From Oenanthe sinensis (taxonomy: Eukaryota > Streptophyta > Magnoliopsida > Apiales > Apiaceae), in assembly GCA_028671895.1 (NCBI GenBank), contig CM053813.1:43928501-43992500 (forward strand): 64,000 nucleotides of DNA. Direction: 5' to 3'. Made by a program: the position numbers and the translations under genes. Positions within the stretch are counted from its first letter, which is position 1. The number at the start of each line of letters is the position of its first letter. Positions 38,394-48,145 of the stretch are shown in pieces. Below the pieces are notes generated by a model, which did no database searches, was not told the DNA's origin, and saw only the letters and a program-made list of their open reading frames with translations.

Positions 38394-38745
38394 GTACCCA
38401 CAGACACCATGCTTCCTCGAGAAATGTAGATAATTGCACACAAATCATATTTAGAATTTTTGCCTGGCAGGTAGCAGACATACTCCAAGTTCTTACATCA
38501 GGAAGCAATATCGTTACCATAAAATTCTCTGAAAATATGTACAATAACATAAACATGTATTCTTGCCTTATTTAGTTAATTTGTAATCCATTGTATATAT
38601 TTTTTTATTTTACTTTATGAATTTTTCTAAGCTGCGAGTAGGCGTAGGTGTTTCAAACCTCTAGCTAGAGTGGTACAATGTCTGCAAAATTCAAATGGTT
38701 AATTTTATTTCAAAATCTGTCTTGTTTCTGATATCTAAAATAAGA
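38394..38745 (+). pseudogene. Decayed copy of NADP-MDH, last exon and 3' flank
   Basis: The sequence around CACCATGCTTCCTCGAGAAATGTAG matches the final MDH exon (24548-24571) with few changes. The following 330 bases match the 3' flank of the intact gene, including CATACTCCAAGTTCTTACAT and CAGGAAGCAATA. It has the same strand and order as the pseudogene at 26330-28680, from which about 9.7 kb separates it. In the intact gene the equivalent distance is about 0.2 kb. Confidence 0.9.
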
Positions 38746-39079
38746 TAGAATACAATAAAATTAAAAAAATAAATAAAGAAGTCTCTCAATTTACATATCA
38801 AAATAGGACTAGAATGCTTTTGTGTGACAGAGGCAGCTGGCAGGAATGGCCCTTTTTATTATTTTCTGATGTTTACTGTATGTTAAGTAAACATGTGTCT
38901 AATATCTGTAAACATTCAAAACAACCGGGAGTTTGAAAATTCAATCTCAGTAACAGTGAACATTGCGAATGAGAGTCGACTCCCCTTCTCTCCTTTCTCT
39001 CTCCTACTTTACCCTTTCCCCTTCTTCTTCCTCGTCTCTTTGCCTTCTCTGCCTCTCGATTTTCCCCTCTTCTTGCACT
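38746..39079. other. Short spacer before the orphan open frame
   Basis: The left half is AT-rich. From about 38960 the DNA turns pyrimidine-rich (repeated CTCTCC and CTTCTTC blocks), which looks like the 5' leader of the following open frame. The frame is open upstream to 38963. Confidence 0.4.
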
Positions 39080-40246
39080 ATGGCCCCTCTTTATAAGCTG
39101 TTCCCCTCTAGTCTTTCTAAGGTTTGTCTCCGCCAGTATCTGCTCCTTGTCCCCGAAATTAACCCTTCTGATCTCCTTTGTTTTCTGGACACTATGCTTA
39201 ATCCTCGTGCTTTCTCTAACCCTAAGAATCCACCCGCGTCGACTGGTCATAATGTCGATTGGCATGTGTTTAATGGCCCTGATTCAAGCACCGTTCGATT
39301 GGATCCCCAGCAGCGCTCCATTCCCAGTGAAGTTTACGGCATTAATCACAATCAGGTTCTTCCTTCCTCTCACTTCTTTTGTTCACATGAAATAGTTGCT
39401 GATGATATCGCTCTATTTAGAACTGGTGGTGAGACATGTGTAAAACCTAAGGTTGATTTTTTGCGTTCCTCTTCTTTCTCTGGAAAGATTTGCTGCTATG
39501 GTACTACAGATGATTGGTGTTATGACTTTGATGTTGTTACAAAAACGGCGCTTAATTTGTATAGTCTAGTTGGCTTAGTTAATGTGTACAAACATTATGG
39601 TGGGTTCCTAGTGTTTAGGTTTCAGGATTCTAAATGTGTGAATCGAGCACTTAAGCATAGTCCTCTTGAAATTAGTGGTCACTTGTTCCGCCTCTACAGT
39701 TGGTTTGAATTTGTTCCTAGTTCTCGTAGTGTTGATGTTACTGAGAAAGTTAGCCTTGCTGTTGGACAACCGGTGGATATGTCCCCTGCTACTTATGATA
39801 AGACAGGTGAACCTCTGCTTGAGGCTGAGATGCTAATTACGTTGGGAGCGATGGATCCTAGGCCAAGCACTTTCAAACTTGCTATGTATGTTCATCATGC
39901 TGACAACAGTGATCTTGTTAAGGTCTTATACCAGCAATTTCACTACTTTGACTTTTGTTTTTCTCTCAAGCACCTTGTCTTTGTCTGCCCTCAACTTGTT
40001 GGTCTGTTTCCACACGAGGAACCTCGTATGCTCCCAGGGTCCATCTTTAATTGCCCCCTTCCGGAATCCTCTGACTCTAGTGGATATCGTGACGAGCCGT
40101 CCAGGGAATCAGATGAGGAAATTATTTGCAGGTTGACATGGCATCTACTACAGGGAGAGCTCTTGAACCTCGTGTTGGTGCTGAAGATGGGAATTTGGGT
40201 AATGGGCTCACCAACATTGCCCGAGTGTTTGTTGACTTGGATATGA
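39080..40246 (+). CDS. Unrecognised intronless open frame, possibly transposon-derived
   Basis: An open frame runs from 38963 to 40246. The ATG at 39080, just after a CT-rich leader, gives a protein beginning MAPLYKLFPSSLSKV of 388 residues. I do not recognise it. A middle section reading GGFLVFRFQDSKCVNRALK, then GHLFRLYSW, loosely resembles the DUF4283 pattern of plant LINE ORF1-type proteins, but no zinc knuckle follows. Near 40135 the sequence ATTTGCAG|GTTGAC looks like an acceptor. Downstream another frame (40126-40362, containing RALEPRVGAEDGNLGNG) has protein-like composition and may be the true C-terminus after a frameshift or small intron. Base composition differs from the AT-rich surroundings. 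Confidence 0.4.
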   Translation: MAPLYKLFPSSLSKVCLRQYLLLVPEINPSDLLCFLDTMLNPRAFSNPKNPPASTGHNVDWHVFNGPDSSTVRLDPQQRSIPSEVYGINHNQVLPSSHFFCSHEIVADDIALFRTGGETCVKPKVDFLRSSSFSGKICCYGTTDDWCYDFDVVTKTALNLYSLVGLVNVYKHYGGFLVFRFQDSKCVNRALKHSPLEISGHLFRLYSWFEFVPSSRSVDVTEKVSLAVGQPVDMSPATYDKTGEPLLEAEMLITLGAMDPRPSTFKLAMYVHHADNSDLVKVLYQQFHYFDFCFSLKHLVFVCPQLVGLFPHEEPRMLPGSIFNCPLPESSDSSGYRDEPSRESDEEIICRLTWHLLQGELLNLVLVLKMGIWVMGSPTLPECLLTWI

Positions 40247-42164
40247 TTGATGCTGGCTTGGAGAACCAGACTGATGCTAAAGCTACAGGTGATGAAAGCC
40301 TGGATGCTGGTGTTGCTGCCCATGGATCCCTTAACTGGAAGCTACCTGTCTTAGCCTGTTAGCTTGTTTATTCAAATGTTCAGTGTTTTGGATTATATTG
40401 GTCTAAATTTAAGTTGTTTTTATTTTCTTTGCTCAAGTCAGTTGTACTTAAGTTGAACGTTGTGTAGTATTGTCCTACTACCCCATGGTGACATTACTCC
40501 TCGGGAGTCGAGGTGGAATATTGATTTTCTTCCTTGCAGCCTTTCAGCCTTTCAGGCCATGTATGTGCATGTAGCTCGCTCAGTTCGCTTCAGTTAATCG
40601 TTGAAGTGATGAATATATCCTCCTGTTATCTGACGGACCTATTGGTTCATGCTTGAAATGTTCTTGTCAGTGATGAGACTGGATTAGTCCCAGTCCGAGT
40701 GAGAATATGTTGTCAAGATTGAATTGATCCATAAAAACCTTTCTTATATTTAATTTTTCTAAAAAGACTTGTTTTTGTTTAATTTATTGTAAAAAATGAA
40801 AACATGAGTTGGTTCAACGTAGTAAAACATGGGCATCTCAAATAGATGCGCCTCAAGGCATGACCGGTTTTTGTTTTCCGCATGGGAGGAGAAAGAACAA
40901 GTTGGTCAGATTCGTGTCTCTGAGTTGCTTTCATTTTTCATTTTAATTTTTTATACAGATTGTGCAATGCAAATGCGATAATATCAATTGAAGTAGTAAC
41001 AATAAAATTACCGTTCTGAACAAAAGCAATTGAACATTCTAAATGCAGAAATGTGAGATTAACGTCAATTATTTGATGATCTCGTTCTTGTAATATATTT
41101 TTTTCTAGTAAAGTATTTTAATAATAAATTATATTTTATGTGTTAATTTTAATTTTAAATTTCTTGTTTTGTAATCTTTTAATCATCTTATTAAAAACCC
41201 TTCGAGTTCAAGTTAGATTTTTTTGTATTATAGAACCTAGTATAACATTACATTTTTACTTCCTCTTACACTGCCACCCGGCCCACGAGTCCCCACGGCT
41301 ATTTAAAATACTTTTGAAATGGATCAGCCAGTTGGGTTGGTTTAGCTTTTTGTTCTGGAAACAAATCGGACTTCAAATCACAAGGGTCTAATTAAGGTTT
41401 GTTTGCATACACTAATATATCATGAGTTTGCCTACATTAGATTACTTGCATCGGAACCTTTTCTTCAAAATTAGCCAAAATCATCAACTTATATAATGAC
41501 AATCACTGCAATCATTAGCAACTCCCACCAACCATTTCCTTTCATTATAACTATATGTCATCTTAATATCCTGCCCACTCCAAAAAGTTAAACATTAGTC
41601 AACTGCCAGACTTTTCATTATAACTTATGCCCACTCCAAAAAGTTAAACATTAGTCAACTGCCAGACTTTTCATTATAACTTCAACTTCAAAGTTAATCT
41701 CGTGTTGACCACAAACCTTGATGCTTTGCAATTCCTTTAAACACAACCCCCTTCAGCAAAAGAGCATCTCTTGACGGGTAAATTAAACCTACTAAATTTA
41801 GCTGGATGTTCTAAGAGACCATGACCAGGTGTCAAAACAACCAACAAAATATAGAAATGCCTTTAAAAGCCCCACCTGGAAATTACGAGTACTAGACTAA
41901 TTTAACACTAATTAAAAAGAAATAATAAATATGCAATCTATATTCAATAGGTCAATAGGTGACTAGGTGCAAAGTTTGCACACTAAAACCTTACACAGCA
42001 GAATCCACAACTCAAATGGAAGCAATCATTCAACACCATCACAGGGTTTCCATGCTTCGATATAATTATGCCACCACATGTTCTAAAATTAAAACTAAAA
42101 ATATGTGAATTCAGAATATGAGCAGTTGTATCAGGTTGATTAGTTGATGGGAGATTAACGAGCA
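40247..42164. other. Spacer downstream of the orphan frame and of the NAC gene
   Basis: No gene is supported except the possible extension of the preceding frame to 40362. A 56-bp tandem duplication lies at 41573-41684. The right end should contain the 3' UTR of the NAC gene, whose stop is at 42165. Confidence 0.5.
41573..41684. repeat. 56-bp tandem duplication
   Basis: Units 41573-41628 and 41629-41684 are almost identical, both beginning GCCCACTCCAAAAAGTTAAA and ending near CATTATAACTT. A partial third match to CTTTTCATTATAACT occurs upstream near 41538. The near identity indicates a recent duplication. Confidence 0.85.
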
Positions 42165-43818
42165 TTACTTGGCACAGATGTAGGATCCAATTTTGAAGCT
42201 CATTGTTAAAAACAACACCCACATGCACATGAAGTAAAACCAACCCCGATATATTGCTGAATGAGCTTTGTTAGGGATGATGCTGGAGGCTGGTTCCGCC
42301 TCTGCAGAAATATCATCAACTCTTGACAGGCCAAAAGAAAGGACAACATTGAGACGGCCATCTTTACCATATGACCAACTGATGCCAGTGCCTCTCAAAC
42401 TCATGTTTCTTATCTGAATTATACCCGCAGTGACATGGATTGAACTGGGAGAAGCAGAATTGAAACGTAAAGCTGCATCCTTTCTGGGGAACTCTGACGC
42501 AAATGCCGGAGGAGCAGGATAATTCCCCAACATTCGACTGGCATGCTTGCTGAATTGATAGGGGAAATCTGCATCATCACAGACAGACTTAAAATGAGAA
42601 CTTATTGACAACAAGTTAATTAGATGGATTAAAAACATAGAAATTGTAGACAAATCTATTCAGTGAGTATAAATATATCATGTATGTAGCAATGATATAG
42701 GATGTAATCAATCCTGATAGTTGAATGAAACTAGGACCAATGACACCACCTGATTCTGCTGCATTTGAAGAAGACGGAACATCATTGTTCTGCCCTCCTG
42801 GCAAAAGTGATCCTTCCACAGTCTCTTGCTTGATATTTTCATCATTGTTCTGCCCTCCTAGCACAAGCGATCCTCCCTCAGTCTCTTGCTTAATATTTTC
42901 GTTTCCATCCTGGCAGAGAAAAAATGATTTAGTTGTCCCAAAAAACTGAATAATAATGATACTCTAAAAATGCAAATTTAATTTTAAATGAGATGGTACC
43001 TTGGGCATCACATCCTGTGAGAGCAATGCTGCTGGTTCAGGAGGAAGATCCCCAGTTTCCAGCATATTTGAATAGTCAAGGCCTGAATACTCCAAGTTAC
43101 CATCGGCGGAATCAATATTTGGAAATTCAAAACTGGAATAATCCAAGTTGCCATCGGTGGAATCAAAGAATTGCAGGTATTCATCAAGCATTTCAAAACT
43201 TGAAGGATCCGCCTCAACAGATGGTTTAATATCACTAGTCTCAATGAAAGACCCATCAACATATTGAGGATTATCCATAGCATCTAAAAGAGGTTCATCA
43301 ATTAAGTATTCCACATCTGCGGGATTCTCTGCATTGCTTGATGCACCAATATATTCATGCTTGACTGATATTGTATCCATGTTTGACTGCACTGGTAAAT
43401 TAAATAAAGTTGTGCCATCAGGCTGTTCCTGAAGGTAACTACTTTCATCAACACTGTGCAAATTACATAGACTTGTGCCATCAGGCTGTTCCTGCAAGTA
43501 ATTATTCTCATCGACACCCCCCAATGGCTCCTGAGCTTCATCAATGAAGTTTGTGGACCCCCCAAGATATTGATTTTCAGCCCCATAAACTACATTCAAG
43601 GGAAGAGGAGACTCATACACAGGATCAGCAGCACCAAGAATCTGCAGAAGGAAACAAAATTAACACAAACCAGTCGCTAAGACGGAAATATTTTCTTGCG
43701 TAGTCGAAATATAAGCGCTACATTTTCATATATTTTACAGATTTAAGTGATATATATAGAAGAAGAAAAAAAGGTGATGTCATGTGGTAAGCACCCCCTC
43801 AGCACTTTCATAATAGAA

Positions 43819-43856
<38 letters not shown>

Positions 43857-45490
43857 GGAGTCTTCAAAACTCAATGGGGTTAGCATAAACTTCCGTAGAG
43901 CAAATATACAGAACTAAACTCAAACAGACCTTATTTTGGATCATAAAATAAATCTTCTGCGACTACAAACTCAGATGAGAATATAATATTGTACGACAGA
44001 GACAAACCTCCTCAAGATCATTCTCATCCAAATAGGCATCATCACTAATTTTTTGTTCATCTGCATACTCATTCTTCGGGACCATGACCAACTCATCATC
44101 TTCCCACTCTTCTTCAACAAATGGTGCACCATACTTCTCTCCATTCTTAGGTCCAGAACCACTCTTTCTAAATATCCTGCATAGAACAAATGCATCCTGC
44201 CCACCCAATTCAAAAACTATGTCAAAACAAGAATTTTCACATACTAAGAATTTCAGACAGATGTAAAAACCAAATTAAAGAATTCTAAGATATATCACCA
44301 AACCGCCATATTTAAGTTATTGTATTTATCAGCTGGTTTGCATTCATACTTTTACAGTCCGGAGCTTATTAAAATATTTCCTCTTAGAACTTAAAAGCAA
44401 AACATATACAAACATAAACCCTCACCTGGAGAATTCCAGCTTTCTCCAACTCCTCGTCGATAAGTCTGTATTCATGCATGACCCAATTAGTCCTCTCACC
44501 GCGAGGAGCCCGGCCACTGTGATACACTAGAGTTTTCTTCATACCAACAATCTTAGTCCTATGGTAAACAGCCCTGTCCTTCCCGGTCGTCTTCCAGTAC
44601 CCTCCATCAGTTGCTCGATTAGTCCTTGAGCCATTCCCATACTTCTTATCAAGATAACTAAAAAAGTACCACTCCAGATCTCTACTCTTCAGCCTCGATT
44701 TCCCTGAATCAAACATTCGACATATCAATCTAAAAGTTAGAGTACATAATACCGGTGTACATACACAATGTACAATGATTTAAATATTGTATTCAATTCA
44801 AATATACGAATAAAAACACAATTGCTATCAGAAGATTGTTACCAACTCACAATATATAATACTGTATCACATTTAAATCCATATACAGCAACCTAACATA
44901 ACAAAGACATTAAAATTATTCACCTCTAGCTACATTTCTCAAGCCATTTGAATTCTATGCACGAACATATACTCCATACAACAATTACTTTAAATCACCT
45001 ATAATTACTCGATTAAAATACAATCTTCAATTCTTTAACCTGTCAATAAAATAATTCCCATGAAATCGAAAACTAAAATAAGAACACACCATTTTGCATC
45101 TAAACAATAAATTAAATTAAATTTATTCTAGTATTTATAACTAATAATAACTAAAAATCTAAAATGCACAAAAATAAGTCACGTGCATATACACACAATC
45201 ACACGTGTTATTAAACACGAGTGAGCGGGATATACCGGGTATGTTTGGTTTAGTTTACGAAAAGATCGTTTCGAACCTGGAAGATCCCAAGGCTCAACTT
45301 TGTAAATATCGATATCAGAAATGGCATCGAAACGGAAGGGCTTTCCACAGATCTTTCTCCTGAGATAGTACCTAACCAGTTCTTCATCTGTTGGATGAAA
45401 CCTAAATCCAGGCGCCAGTGATGATGAAGAGCCTGTTACTGCTGTCACTTTAGCATCCAAATCCATTAATTTACGAGGTTGTGTTTTCAA
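42165..45490 (-). CDS. Membrane-anchored NAC transcription factor (ANAC053/ANAC078 type)
   Basis: Six exons on the minus strand (45490-45277, 44703-44426, 44196-44008, 43641-43000, 42909-42750, 42568-42165) join in phase to 628 residues. The NAC domain shows LAPGFRFHPTDEELVRYYLRR, EPWDLPGKSRLKSRDLEWYFF, GYWKTTGKDR and RTNWVMHEYRL. It is followed by VLCRIFRKSGSGPKNGEKYGAPF, an acidic activation region, and a conserved SVHVTAG-like block (SIHVTAGIIQIRNMSL). The C-terminus has one membrane segment (GWFYFMCMWVLFLTMSFKI). Relatives sit in the ER membrane, are released by proteolysis and turn on proteasome and oxidative-stress genes. That role is inferred from the subfamily. Exons 4 and 5 hold internal repeats. 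An alternative start at 45466 (MDLDAK) fits the family's short N-terminus equally well. Confidence 0.93.
42786..42905 (-). repeat. 60-bp tandem repeat within NAC exon 5
   Basis: Two in-frame copies of a 20-residue unit follow each other: ENIKQET.GGSL..GGQNND and ENIKQETVEGSLLPGGQNND. Each unit is 60 bp and they differ by a few substitutions. The frame is kept, so the activation region has grown without breaking the gene. The ENIKQE motif also looks like a possible sumoylation site (IKQE), which is an inference. Confidence 0.8.
43824..43853. repeat. GA microsatellite in NAC intron 3
   Basis: A pure GA run of about 30 bases lies in the intron between exons 3 and 4 of the NAC gene. It is a simple repeat likely to vary in length between individuals. 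Confidence 0.85.
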
Positions 45491-47449
45491 TCACGATTTT
45501 TGGGGGATTTTCGAGATGTCTAGGGTTTCAATTGCAGAGCTTTTTGTTTGTATGTATATGTAAAGGGTGTGTGTATGTACAATGTATGTGTATTGGTAAA
45601 AGACGGAGGGAGGGATCTAAGGGTGACTGCTTGGTTATATATGACCAATACTATTGTTTTAGATTATATTTGTATATATGGCACAAATTAAATTAAAGAG
45701 ATATTGTCAATTTGTCGTATTGGTCCGTTTATTTCTTTTTATAAATTAAATTAAAAGTATATATGGTTTTTAATTTATAATTATTTATGGTAAAGTCAAC
45801 GGATCAATTATTTTCTATATTTTTACGACTTAGAATTACATCTCAAAATATAGTTATTGCACCCCATTCTCTATTTAGTTTTAGATTTATTGTTAATATT
45901 ATATGATCTAATATATTTGTAATATAACTATTATTCAGAAAAAATAAATTATATGTTTTGACGGTTATTAGAGGTGATTATTTTTATATATTTATATACT
46001 TACACAAGAGACAAAAATAATCAATAAATTAGAGAAGCATGAAAATTCGTCACACATGAGCGAATTTCTTTGACACGCTAAAACCTCAGCCATTTTCCAT
46101 CACGCTTTTGAAGCTTTGGAGGGCTTGTTTGGATTATTTTAAAAGTACTTTTTTCATTTAAAATTATTATCAATTTAAATAATTTTTTTAATAATGTACA
46201 TTTGTAGGGTATTTGTATTAACAAAATAACAAGAAATGAATGGAAACTAAACTATAAAAAATACATGAATAATACTCATTTCATAATTTTCAGAATTTAA
46301 GTCACGTTTATGTATTCATTTTTGCCAAATAGTCACATTTAATTATTATATAAACAATTTTCAATTTATAAAGTATTGTCGATGAAAAATAAGGATCAGG
46401 AGGGTAACCGGACTCTCCGGTAGCCGGTGGCCAGGAGAATGGGAATCAAAGTTTGCGGTGTGTGCAAGTAAAGTTAGCTGTGTTTTGGTGGTGGGCTGGC
46501 ATGCTGTGCCCGTCAATGCAGACCATTGACCTTTCGATAACCCCTAAGCGAATATTTATTTATTTAATACATTTTCCTTATCTTTTTTTTTATTAATTAA
46601 AATATATGCACTATAATATATTACACTATTACTGCTTTATTATTGTACACACTTTATGTTCTTTATTATGGGCCTTTTAACTTTATTTCATAAATAATTT
46701 TACAGTTTTTTCTCTATAACACTTGTGTGTTTGCTATGAATTTTTAGTGTTTCACCTGTTAATTTTATGTATTTACATTATTACATTATTTTTGAAGATG
46801 ATAAGATGCCAATATTATTTTCTTCTTTTGAGCTTACCATAAATTTTGAGTAATAATAGTTTTATATATTTTAAAAATAAAGCTTTGAATATCCATTAAA
46901 AAATCATCGCGATGATATTGGTCCTACTTGAAAATCTTTATAAACAATTTATAAATTAAAAATTACATATATTTTTCGACTTATAAATTATTTATAAAAT
47001 AAATTAAACGTAACATTTATTACTTGGCGAGACTATATCAATATTAATTTAAATCATTAATCCATTAGATTAGACTTTTTATAAAAAGGAATCTTAATAG
47101 TTTATATACTTAAAATAAAAAAGGGTTTTATTATTGTACAAGTTTGTACTTGTCTAATTGACAAAAAAAAAAAATTGTACTTGTCTAGTTCTCTTACTTT
47201 CAGGGAATCAGGGGTGGGCTGGTGGGGGCTAAGCTTAGGTCTCGCTGGTTGAAAAAGAAGCCCAAAAAATTGGGCTGCATGTTGAACAAACATTATTCAC
47301 AAAAGCGGAAGTTAAGAGCAAGTCCAAGATGCTTTTCCGGTGGTTTCTTAAAATGTTAGTACATTTGTCCTCAATCGATGGACAAGTGCACAAGACAGTT
47401 CGTTTGATCACTATCTTGGTTTCATGACTCAAGCGGATGGTGATGAGCA
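45491..47449. other. AT-rich spacer upstream of the NAC gene
   Basis: The first few hundred bases upstream of 45490 must hold the NAC promoter and leader. The rest is AT-rich with small islands near 46400-46540 and 47200-47440. I cannot support any gene here. Confidence 0.55.
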
Positions 47450-48013
47450 CGGAGAACTCCTAACGAAGGAAAGATTAAGGTTAATATCGACGCTGCATTG
47501 TTTGAAACTTCTAATAGTTATAGTTATGCGATGGTAGCAAGAGATTCACAGGGGAACTAATAGAAGCACCATCGAGATGTATTCGTGGCAATGTCGCAGG
47601 GGAACTAATAGAAGCACCATCGAGATGTATTCGTGGCAATGTCGCTCCAGAGGTAGCTGAGCCAATGGGAATTCGTGAAACTCTAAGTTGGGTAAAGCAG
47701 AAAGGATGTCACGATGTTGAAGTGGAGGCGGATTGTCTCATAGCAGTCCAAGCTGTAAGGAGCTCTTCTGTCAAACTTTCGTACCTGGGCAGGACAATTG
47801 ATGAATGCAAGTAAATGCTATTTAAATTAGTAAATCAAGGAGTGTCTTTGAAATTTATTAAACAGTCCGCGAACAACGTAGCGCATTACTTAACGAGATA
47901 TAGATGTTCTACTATTTTCCTACCCCAGAGGGAAAGGCACTTCCGAACATAGTTAATTAATGATGAATGATTTGGTTAATTAATGAAATTTCATTTTGTG
48001 GCAAAAAAAAAAA
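47450..48013 (+). pseudogene. LINE-derived RNase H relic with poly-A tail
   Basis: Pieces of a plant LINE-type RNase H domain can be read on the plus strand: KVNIDAALFE with VARDSQGN, then WVKQKGCHDVEVEADCLIA, then FIKQSANNVAHYLTR. Stops and small frame changes separate them, so it is dead. About 60 bases after the domain comes an A run ending near 48013, as expected for the 3' end of a LINE copy. The rest of the element (reverse transcriptase, endonuclease) is absent, consistent with a 5'-truncated insertion. A 48-bp exact tandem duplication lies inside. Confidence 0.8.
47549..47644 (+). repeat. Exact 48-bp tandem duplication in the LINE relic
   Basis: Bases 47549-47596 and 47597-47644 are identical, each beginning CAGGGGAACTAATAGAAGCA. 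The unit contains a stop codon, so the copy arose after or without selection on the RNase H frame. Confidence 0.9.
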
Positions 48014-48145
48014 GAATGTCTTCATCATTCTTTATTTAAATTTTATTAATAAAAAATTATTCCTAAACACAATATTTTAATATATACAAGGAAGTTACTA
48101 GGGTGCTATTGGACTTGCTGTAATCACTAGGAATGGCGCTAGTCT

